From Dethiobacter sp. (GTDB lineage: Bacteria; Bacillota_D; Dethiobacteria; Dethiobacterales; Dethiobacteraceae): 5,134 nt of DNA. The stretch covers positions 1 to 5,134 of the forward strand of contig JAGXSQ010000034.1 in the NCBI GenBank assembly GCA_018333395.1. Direction: 5' to 3'. The position numbers and the translations under genes are program-made. The notes below the pieces were generated by a model, which was not told the origin of the DNA, made no database searches, and saw nothing but the letters and a program-made list of their open reading frames with translations. Of this stretch, positions 1 through 5,134 are shown in pieces (position 1 is the stretch's first letter; every line of letters begins with the position of its first letter).

Positions 1-161
1 GCTCTTACTCAAAGGCGAAGATAGATTCTGTTAATTTAGTGATTAAATATCTTGAAATGCCTGATATGACTTTATCCTGTTTCTGAAACCTTCATTCTGG
101 TAGTAGGGGTGGGTTTCAAACCCGCCCCTACTCCGCATCATCCTCCTATTTGAGCAAGAGC
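1..161. repeat. Inverted-repeat pair flanking the non-coding segment after cobQ
   Basis: GCTCTTACTCAAA at 1-13 and the reverse complement of 149-161 (GCTCTTGCTCAAA) match at 12 of 13 bases; in the minus-strand RNA the odd pair becomes a G-U wobble. The pair encloses the 102-132 palindrome and an AT-rich stretch (about 21-80) with no credible gene. The left copy starts exactly at the window edge, so the repeat may be longer. It could be the terminal repeats of a small non-autonomous element or a long-range stem in the operon 3' end; chance is not excluded. Confidence 0.4.
102..132. repeat. 31-bp palindrome (15-bp arms), dispersed-repeat type, beyond the operon end
   Basis: Arms AGTAGGGGTGGGTTT (102-116) and AAACCCGCCCCTACT (118-132) are reverse complements except at one position and are separated by a single base. 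In plus-strand RNA the odd pair is a G-U wobble; in the minus-strand (operon) RNA it is a C-A mismatch. Neither side has a T-run, so it is not a classical rho-independent terminator, although such a stem can still stop or protect transcripts. GTAGGGGCGGG-type palindromes of this kind are, as I recall, found in many copies in Bacillota and cyanobacterial genomes, so a REP-like or MITE-derived repeat is the likeliest identity. Copy number cannot be judged from one window. Confidence 0.75.
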
Positions 162-164
162 CAC

Positions 165-1646
165 TCATGCTTCGTTTAGCAGTTGCAGAAGTTGTGCCGT
201 GTCTAGGTGTTCACGGACGCTAGCCGCCAGCAGGCGGTAGGAAGCCTCCCGCTGCTGCCGCGCCGAGCGGTTGTCCCCTCGTTGCTCCGGCAAGTTAAAA
301 GCCCGCCGCACCCGGTTCAGAAAGCTCTGGCGAAACGAGGCCGCATCAAACAGGCCATGCAGGTAAGTGCCTATAATCCGACCGTCCGCGCTTACCGCAC
401 CGTCAAGATATTCCTTCCCGTCCTCTGTGGTAAGGCGCGCAAAGGGGCGAACGCCAAACCGTCTCGTTTGGCCCATGTGGATTTCGTAGCCTGCCAGTTC
501 CTCACCTTCCGGCAAGGTGTGCCCGCAAACGCGGGCAGTAGTTTTAACGGTGCCAAACTCCGTCTCCACCGGCAGAAGACCAAGCCCCAGGCGGCTGCCT
601 CCGGCACCATCGCTGCCCAAATTGTCCAGGATGCGCTGCCCCAACATCTGGTAACCGCCGCAGATGCCCAGCAGGAAGGCGCCGCTCCGATAGGCCGCTT
701 TGACTTTGGCGTCCAAGCCACTCTCCTGCAAAAAATCGAGGTCAGCTAAAGTATTTTTCGTTCCTGGCAGAATAACTAATTGCGGTGCGCCAAACTCTGC
801 CGGAGAAGAGACGTAACGCAAGGAAATACCTTCTTCTGCGGCTAAAACATGGTAGTCTGTGAAGTTGGCGATACGCGGCAGAGCTATAACAGCCGCCTCC
901 AGCCCGCTACCGCCATGTCGCCGTACAAGCGAAAGCGAGTCCTCAGGCGGCAGAGAGAGTTCCCCCAGGTAAGGAAGGACACCGACCACCGGCTTCTCCG
1001 TCAGACTGCTTAGCATGGTTAAGCCAGGCCGCAACTTCTCGGTACAGCCACGAAACTTGTTAATAATCAGGCCACGCACCCGCTCCCGCTCTTCCTGTGA
1101 CAGCAGAGCCAGTGTCCCCACGATGGAGGCGAACACACCGCCACGGTCGATGTCGGCTACCAGCAGCACCGGGGCCTCGGCAGCAGCAGCCAACCCCATA
1201 TTGACAATATCATGACTACGCAGATTTACCTCCGCCGGACTGCCAGCGCCTTCTATCACCACCACATCGTATTCCCGGCGTAGCGTCTCCAGAGCAGCTA
1301 AGACCACCGGAAAAGCTTCTTTCTTATAGCCCTGAAACTGCTGCGCCGTCAGGTTCCCCACAGCAAGCCCTGTCACCACTACCTGGCAGACAGTGTCGGA
1401 AACTGGCTTGAGTAAGAGCGGGTTCATTTCCAGTCGGGGAGCAGTGCAGGCTGCCTCGGCCTGCATCACCTGCGCCCAGCCGATTTCGCCGCCGCCTGGA
1501 ACGACCATGGCGTTTAAAGCCATATTCTGGGCCTTAAACGGAGCGACCCGATAGCCTTCCTCACTCAGCCAGCGGCAAAGCGCCGCACAAAAGACGCTTT
1601 TACCCACATCCGAAGAAGTTCCCTGCACCATCAGCACTTTAGCCAT
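165..1646 (-). CDS. cobQ: Cobyric acid synthase (glutamine-hydrolysing), CobQ/CbiP
   Basis: This 493-residue protein is complete and has the usual CobQ length. Family knowledge: CobQ/CbiP uses ATP and glutamine to amidate the b, d, e and g carboxylates of adenosylcobyrinate a,c-diamide, giving cobyric acid in the cytoplasm. Seen here: a dethiobiotin-synthetase-like P-loop GTSSDVGKS (9-17), APFKAQNMALN (35-45), KPVSD (80-84), EGAGSPAEVN (132-141), Asp146, DIDRGG (165-170) and INKFRG (195-200). A class I glutaminase half follows, with nucleophile Cys329 in GICGGYQMLG, YEIHMGQT (387-394) and catalytic His430 in GTYLHG. Asp146 matches the Salmonella CbiP residue reported to affect amidation order. 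Odd points: the usual GEIGRAQ reads GEIGWAQ (Trp57), and NS..T.DGG reads NAMVVPGGG. The start is firm: a GAGGAGG box lies upstream and the family normally begins here. It overlaps the upstream paralogue's stop by one base. It is the better match to classical CbiP of the two copies. Confidence 0.95.
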   Translation of the reverse strand: MAKVLMVQGTSSDVGKSVFCAALCRWLSEEGYRVAPFKAQNMALNAMVVPGGGEIGWAQVMQAEAACTAPRLEMNPLLLKPVSDTVCQVVVTGLAVGNLTAQQFQGYKKEAFPVVLAALETLRREYDVVVIEGAGSPAEVNLRSHDIVNMGLAAAAEAPVLLVADIDRGGVFASIVGTLALLSQEERERVRGLIINKFRGCTEKLRPGLTMLSSLTEKPVVGVLPYLGELSLPPEDSLSLVRRHGGSGLEAAVIALPRIANFTDYHVLAAEEGISLRYVSSPAEFGAPQLVILPGTKNTLADLDFLQESGLDAKVKAAYRSGAFLLGICGGYQMLGQRILDNLGSDGAGGSRLGLGLLPVETEFGTVKTTARVCGHTLPEGEELAGYEIHMGQTRRFGVRPFARLTTEDGKEYLDGAVSADGRIIGTYLHGLFDAASFRQSFLNRVRRAFNLPEQRGDNRSARQQREASYRLLAASVREHLDTAQLLQLLNEA

Positions 1647-3199
1647 CAGCTGGCCCTCCTCGGCCCCGGCAGCCCTAGCAACCCGTACAAAAACGGGACA
1701 TCTAAATTGGCATGCACATGGTCGGCCAGAACATCAAAACGGTTGCCAGCGGTACAGGCAAGAGTTACAGGGAGATCACTCCAGCCCTTCTTGCGGCGCA
1801 GCATATTGAGCCAAGCACGCCTGAATCCGGGACGGTCAAAAACACCGTGCAGATAAGTGCCAAAGATCTGACCGTCGGCAGAAATAGCGCCGTCCTCCTG
1901 CCCATTTTTCTCCCCTGACAGCAGGAAAGCAGGCTGGCACCCCAATCTGACCGTCTGGCCCATGTGAATCTCGTACCCTTCCACTTCTTCACCTATAGCA
2001 AAAGGCAACAGCGCCCGTGCCTGCAGGCGGGTCAGCGTCTTTGCCGGATAAAAACGTGTTTCCACCGCCAGCAGCCCCAACCCTACAGCGCTTGAAGCCT
2101 GACCGCCCAGTTCCTGACCTGCCGAGTCGTAAAGCTGCTGACCGAGCAACTGGTAACCGCCGCAGATACCGACTACTGGCGTACCGGCCGCCGCCAGCCG
2201 AACGATGGCTTCCGCCAAACCTTTTTCCTTGATAAACTGTAAGTCGCGAATGCTGTTCTTAGTTCCGGGGATGATCACGGCATCAGCGTCAGCCAAAGCC
2301 TCTCTTTCGGCAACAAAACGAAGGTCTACATCCGCCTCGGCCGCCAGAGAATCCAGGTCGGTAAAATTGGAGATATGGGGGAGACGTAACACACGCAAAC
2401 GCAGCTTGCCCATCCTCTGCTCAGAGGCAGAACAAGGCTCGCCCACAGCGGACAATGAGCGACTCTCCAGAGCCACGCCGTCCTCTTCGGCCATCACCTG
2501 CTCAAACATATACGGCACCACGCCCAGCACCGGCTTGCCGGTCCGCTCCCGGACGACATCTAGTCCGGGCTCCAGCAAACTCCTGTCGCCGCGAAACTTA
2601 TTAAATATAAAGCCAGCCACGAGCTCCCGGCTTTCCTGCGGCAAAAGTAACATCGTGCCGACTACGGCAGCCAACGCCCCGCCACGGTCGATGTCGCTGA
2701 CTAAAATTACCGGAGCATCAGCCAGATGAGCCACTTTCATATTAGCTACGTCCTGAGCAGCCAGATTGATCTCCGCCGGACTACCGGCACCTTCAATGAC
2801 GACAATCTCATACTCCCGGCGTAGCGTGGCCAGGGAACCGGCAATCACCTCCAGGCAATAGCGCACGTAGCCTTCCTCGTCACGCGTACGGAAATCAATA
2901 TCGCCCCACGGCTGGCCGCGCACAATGAGCTGTGCCTGTCCAGGTCCCTTAGGCTTGACCAATAGCGGGTTCATATCAACAGTAGCCTCAATCCCGGCCG
3001 CTACCGCCTGTTCTCCCTGAGCCCGCCCAATCTCTCCGCCGTCGCTGGTAACGCAGGAGTTTAGCGCCATATTCCAGCCTTTAAACGGCGCTACCCAGTA
3101 ACCGTCACGCGCAAAAATTCGGCAAAGCGCTGCTGCCAGTACACTTTTCCCCACATGGGAAGCAGTTCCCTGAACCATAATACATTTTGCCACCGTCAT
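1646..3199 (-). CDS. cobQ: Second cobyric acid synthase (CobQ/CbiP) paralogue, diverged
   Basis: This 517-residue protein has the same two-domain plan as its downstream neighbour. The synthetase half has P-loop GTASHVGKS (11-19), NSCVTSDGGEIGRAQ (47-61), EGAGSPAEIN (136-145), Asp150, DIDRGG and NKFRG. The glutaminase half has Cys346 in GICGGYQLLG, YEIHMGQT (409-416) and His451 in GTYLHG. Across the block from LRREY to NKFRG I count 52 of 79 residues identical to the neighbour. Differences: APFKGWNM where the family usually has AQNM or SQNM, KPKGPGQAQ in place of KP.SD...Q, and about 13 extra residues before HISNFTD. The P-loop His also occurs in some cyanobacterial CobQ as I recall, so it is not alarming. 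The frame is open upstream to 3460, but that part would read the ATPase gene out of frame. I chose the ATG at 3199 because AAGGCGG sits 7 bases before it; the ATG at 3205 (two residues more) is possible. It is probably a cobyric acid synthase, but could favour another corrinoid or a subset of the four amidations. Confidence 0.88.
   Translation of the reverse strand: MTVAKCIMVQGTASHVGKSVLAAALCRIFARDGYWVAPFKGWNMALNSCVTSDGGEIGRAQGEQAVAAGIEATVDMNPLLVKPKGPGQAQLIVRGQPWGDIDFRTRDEEGYVRYCLEVIAGSLATLRREYEIVVIEGAGSPAEINLAAQDVANMKVAHLADAPVILVSDIDRGGALAAVVGTMLLLPQESRELVAGFIFNKFRGDRSLLEPGLDVVRERTGKPVLGVVPYMFEQVMAEEDGVALESRSLSAVGEPCSASEQRMGKLRLRVLRLPHISNFTDLDSLAAEADVDLRFVAEREALADADAVIIPGTKNSIRDLQFIKEKGLAEAIVRLAAAGTPVVGICGGYQLLGQQLYDSAGQELGGQASSAVGLGLLAVETRFYPAKTLTRLQARALLPFAIGEEVEGYEIHMGQTVRLGCQPAFLLSGEKNGQEDGAISADGQIFGTYLHGVFDRPGFRRAWLNMLRRKKGWSDLPVTLACTAGNRFDVLADHVHANLDVPFLYGLLGLPGPRRAS
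1655..1661 (-). promoter_or_regulatory. Strong ribosome binding site of the downstream cobQ, inside the upstream cobQ
   Basis: On the minus strand GAGGAGG is followed by 8 bases and then ATG at 1646. It lies within the last codons of the upstream cobQ, whose TGA shares its A with this ATG (TGATG). This arrangement normally gives coupled translation of the two proteins at similar levels. Confidence 0.85.
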
Positions 3200-3206
3200 C
3201 GCCATC

Positions 3207-3213
3207 CCGCCTT
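3207..3213 (-). promoter_or_regulatory. Ribosome binding site deciding the start of the upstream cobQ
   Basis: AAGGCGG on the minus strand differs by one base from the ideal AAGGAGG and stands 7 bases before the ATG at 3199. The ATG at 3205 would be only one base from the box, too close for normal initiation. This favours 3199 as the start and argues against the long N-terminal extension that the open frame would allow. Confidence 0.6.
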
Positions 3214-3215
3214 GA

Positions 3216-3236
3216 CAAGCCCATTCCGAAGGCTTG
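3216..3236 (-). other. Small hairpin just upstream of the second cobQ ribosome binding site
   Basis: CAAGCC and GGCTTG (3231-3236 and 3216-3221, read on the minus strand) form a 6-bp stem with a 9-base loop. The stem ends two bases before the AAGGCGG box. No T-run follows, so it is not an intrinsic terminator. It lies in the only sizeable gap inside the operon (3200-3317). A role in mRNA processing or translation is possible but not shown; a 6-bp stem can arise by chance. Confidence 0.35.
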
Positions 3237-3317
3237 ATATAGTCCCTATCGGTATTAAATTTACTTGCGCCTCTGCCCGCGGGGTGCCGTAGAAGAAAGT
3301 CAGTCTTGACTACCTGA

Positions 3318-4601
3318 TTACGGCGACCCGGCGGGGGCTCCGGAAGTAACAAGTTCAGCCAGCGCCCGGTATAGCCTAGCCTTGCTCTCCACCACCACTG
3401 CCTGGTCGCTTCCTTTGATTTCCGTAAGTATTTCCAGAGCCTCCCCACCCGTAAAGTCACGGGGAAGTTTTGGCCGCTCTTCTAAGAGATACACTTTCTT
3501 GCCTGCAGCCAGCGCCGCAACCGCCGCCCGCAAGTTTAGCACGTTGCCGTAGCCGACCGGTATTTCGGCTAACACTACCACCGCCGCCCTGGAAATTAAG
3601 TCTAGGTTTTCGTAGTGACGTTCCTGTGAAATAGGAGAAAAAGGCGCCTCCGTTACCGCCGGAACAGCGAGCGACTTGGCTGCTTCCCAGTCGCTGTCGC
3701 CAATATTTAGGACACCAGTTGTAACCGCAAACCCGGCCTCTGTCAGATCCCGCAGCAGCTCCCCGGCGCTGCCACCGCCAGCTAGTACATGTACGCGGAT
3801 ATTTTTGGAGGCAGCAACAGTCCTCTTCCCCGGCAAAAACGACACGGTAGGGGCACCAAGTACTGGATGGGGAGTTACCAGCACCCGCGTCCGGTAAACC
3901 GCGGCCACATTGTCCGCCGTGATTACTTCCACCGGCGATCCGGCCGCCCAAAGCTTCCCTTCATGCAGGAGCAGCAGCGTATCACTATAATAAGCGGCCA
4001 AATTCAGGTCGTGCAGCACAGCCAGCACTGTCATGCCCTGGGAAGCATTCAATCGCTTGACTAGATCCAGAATCTCCTGCTGGTAGCCGATGTCTAGGTG
4101 AGAAGTAGGCTCATCAAGAAGCAACACCTGCGGCTGCTGGGCCAAAGCGCGGGCAATCGTCACGCGCTGGCGTTCTCCGCCACTCAGTTCCCCTACAATC
4201 CGGCCGCGCAAATGCAGGCAGCCTGTCATTTCCAGAGCCTCGCGGACAACCTGACGGTCAGCGACCGACTCGCCCTGAAAGCGGCCAAGAAAAGGGGCCC
4301 GGCCCATGCCCACCAACTCTTCCACGGTAAAAAGCAAACCACCATCTGCTTCCTGGCTGACAACAGCCATTTGTTGAGCCAGCGCCCGGCGCGGAAATGA
4401 GCGGAGCGGGCAGCTATCAAGCAGGATGCTGCCGCTTTGCGTCGTCAGTACGCCGGTCAGCAACTTAAATAAGGTCGTCTTGCCGCTGCCGTTTGGCCCG
4501 ATAACACCGGTAAAAGAGCCTTCCGTCACAGAAAAGGTCAGCCCGTCCAGCACCTTACGTTCCCCGTAGCTGAAAACAAGGTTTTTCGCCTCAAGTCTCA
4601 T
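3318..4601 (-). CDS. btuD: BtuD/FecE-type ABC transporter ATPase with fused C-terminal domain (probable corrinoid import)
   Basis: A 427-residue protein. Residues 1-257 are a complete ABC ATPase of the family serving B12, haem and ferric-siderophore importers: Walker A GPNGSGKT (35-42), Q-loop VVSQE (80-84), signature LSGGERQR (139-146), Walker B VLLLDEP (159-165), D-loop SHLD (167-170) and H-loop His197 in LHDLNLAAYYSD. It should bind the cytoplasmic face of the neighbouring permease and power import. Typical members end near residue 260. This one continues for about 160 residues (265-427) with an alternating beta/alpha pattern, including a glycine-rich turn AGGGSAGELL (274-283), GDSDWEAAKSL (301-311), EAPFSPIS (318-325) and AEIPVGYGN (345-353). 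I recall haloarchaeal BtuD proteins with a similar tail; the domain's function is unknown to me. Substrate is inferred from the two cobQ genes beside it; haem, siderophore or cobalt chelate cannot be excluded. The gene starts 6 bp after the permease stop. Confidence 0.9.
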   Translation of the reverse strand: MRLEAKNLVFSYGERKVLDGLTFSVTEGSFTGVIGPNGSGKTTLFKLLTGVLTTQSGSILLDSCPLRSFPRRALAQQMAVVSQEADGGLLFTVEELVGMGRAPFLGRFQGESVADRQVVREALEMTGCLHLRGRIVGELSGGERQRVTIARALAQQPQVLLLDEPTSHLDIGYQQEILDLVKRLNASQGMTVLAVLHDLNLAAYYSDTLLLLHEGKLWAAGSPVEVITADNVAAVYRTRVLVTPHPVLGAPTVSFLPGKRTVAASKNIRVHVLAGGGSAGELLRDLTEAGFAVTTGVLNIGDSDWEAAKSLAVPAVTEAPFSPISQERHYENLDLISRAAVVVLAEIPVGYGNVLNLRAAVAALAAGKKVYLLEERPKLPRDFTGGEALEILTEIKGSDQAVVVESKARLYRALAELVTSGAPAGSP

Positions 4602-4607
4602 ACATGC

Positions 4608-4612
4608 TCACC
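4608..4612 (-). promoter_or_regulatory. Ribosome binding site of the ATPase overlapping the permease stop
   Basis: GGTGA on the minus strand matches the 3' part of the anti-Shine-Dalgarno complement and stands 6 bases before the ATG at 4601. Its TGA is also the permease stop codon, so ribosomes finishing the permease stop on this site. Translational coupling of permease and ATPase is likely. The match is short, so initiation may depend on that coupling. Confidence 0.55.
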
Positions 4613-5134
4613 AGCGAACTTCCTGTTTCTTTTTGTGCAGCAGCCAGATAAAAAACGGCGCCCCGACAAAAGCAGTGATGATACCTACCGGCAGTTCCCG
4701 AGGCGCCAAAGCCGTCCTAGCGGCCACATCCGCCCAGACCAGGAAAATAGCGCCAAAGAGCGCCGTAGCCGGCAGCAGCGTCCGGTGGTCAGGTCCCGTG
4801 ACCATGCGTACAGCGTGGGGAATAATCAAGCCCACAAAACCGATCATGCCGCTGACCGAAACTGCCGCTGCCGTTATAATCGAGGCTCCGGCCAAAAGGA
4901 TTTTCTTGACCGTTTCCACCGGCACGCCAAGATGCAGCGCCGCTTCCTCGCCTAGTTGCAGGATGTTTAGTTCTCGGGCAAAAACAGTCAGCAGAACGAC
5001 GCCCAGCAACAGGTAGGGGGCGGCCATCCACAGATACGGCCAGGAACGCATCGCTAGGCCTCCTGAGAGCCAGAAGAAAATGCCCTTCATATCTTCCCCC
5101 GCCAATACCATCAGCAGAGAAATGACGGCTGATA
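4608..5134 (-). CDS. btuC: BtuC/FecCD-family ABC transporter permease, C-terminal part (start beyond window)
   Basis: Only the last 175 or so codons are present. The reading frame stays open through 5134, so the Met at 5111 is internal and the true start lies outside. Full members are about 330-350 residues, so roughly half is visible. Seen: the family hallmark LAGEDMKGIFFWLSGGLA, then several hydrophobic membrane segments, LGEEAALHLGVPVETVKK, the segment GFVGLIIPHAVRMVTGPDHR (about 4790-4842), and the closing block ELPVGIITAFVGAPFFIWLL with a basic cytoplasmic tail KKKQEVRW. In BtuC the GFVGLI.PH..R region forms the cytoplasmic loop that contacts the ATPase. The protein would form the inner-membrane channel, working as a dimer with two copies of the adjacent ATPase and an extracellular or periplasmic binding protein presumably encoded further upstream. 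Import of cobalamin or cobinamide is inferred from context; the sequence alone fits haem or siderophore transport as well. Confidence 0.93.
   Translation of the reverse strand, partial: SAVISLLMVLAGEDMKGIFFWLSGGLAMRSWPYLWMAAPYLLLGVVLLTVFARELNILQLGEEAALHLGVPVETVKKILLAGASIITAAAVSVSGMIGFVGLIIPHAVRMVTGPDHRTLLPATALFGAIFLVWADVAARTALAPRELPVGIITAFVGAPFFIWLLHKKKQEVRW

Noticed and set aside
102..132. Rho-independent terminator of the cob operon
   Set aside because: The stem is strong but no T-run follows on either strand, and the operon-strand stem contains a C-A mismatch. I keep it as a repeat rather than a terminator.
43..141. A 32-codon minus-strand frame beginning ATGATG directly after AGGAGG, downstream of cobQ
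   Set aside because: The box touches the first ATG and is only 3 bases from the second, too close for good initiation. Most of the first half simply translates the palindrome, and the product resembles no protein I know.
207..749. 180-codon plus-strand open frame
   Set aside because: It is entirely antisense to conserved cobQ sequence and its product resembles no known family. It is a shadow of the GC-rich coding strand.
2205..2729. 174-codon plus-strand open frame
   Set aside because: It is antisense to the second cobQ, is Ser/Arg-rich and low in complexity, and has no recognisable domain.
3212..3243. Plus-strand promoter-like pair TTGACA (3212) with TGATAT at 17 bases or TATAGT at 20 bases
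   Set aside because: The -10 at normal spacing matches only 3 of 6 positions, and the better one is too far away. It would drive antisense transcription into the ATPase with no gene to express, and the TTGACA overlaps the hairpin and the reverse of the ribosome binding site.
3200..3317. Cobalamin riboswitch in the operon gap
   Set aside because: I see no B12-box-like sequence, and the gap is too short for a full riboswitch. If one exists it should lie upstream of the permease, outside the window.
3457..3951. 164-codon minus-strand frame inside the ATPase gene
   Set aside because: It is a shifted frame of the ATPase C-terminal domain, rich in Gly, Arg and Cys, with no family resemblance. The in-frame ATPase reading is continuous, so no frameshift is needed.

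Overview
The window is a compact stretch of a bacterial cobamide (vitamin B12-type) operon. All four recognisable genes lie on the minus strand, so transcription runs from high to low coordinates. In transcription order they are: the C-terminal half of a BtuC/FecCD-type permease (5134 to 4608, cut by the window edge), a BtuD/FecE-type ABC ATPase with an extra C-terminal domain (4601 to 3318), and two tandem, clearly diverged copies of cobyric acid synthase, CobQ/CbiP (3199 to 1646, then 1646 to 165). Base composition is moderately GC-rich by eye. Shine-Dalgarno sequences are strong, gene spacing is very tight, and an anaerobe-style B12 locus is present. I infer a member of the Bacillota (Negativicutes or a Clostridia/Desulfotomaculum-like lineage), but the window holds no taxonomic marker that would prove it.

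Layout: 1-164 is non-coding sequence downstream of the last gene. It carries a 15-bp near-perfect palindrome (102-132) inside a wider 13-bp inverted repeat (1-13 / 149-161). The two cobQ genes overlap by one base (TGATG) and should be translationally coupled. About 118 bp (3200-3317) separate the second cobQ from the ATPase and contain a small hairpin next to the ribosome binding site. ATPase and permease are 6 bp apart, and the permease stop codon lies inside the ATPase ribosome binding site.

How the genes fit together: the permease and ATPase would form the inner-membrane part of a corrinoid importer. CobQ then amidates the corrin ring side chains b, d, e and g using glutamine and ATP, giving cobyric acid, on the route to cobinamide and cobamides. 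The most interesting points are (i) the two adjacent CobQ paralogues, each keeping both catalytic halves but departing from the usual sequence at different N-terminal positions, and (ii) the roughly 160-residue Rossmann-like domain fused to the transporter ATPase. Neither is proof of a new system, but together they suggest specialised corrinoid handling.
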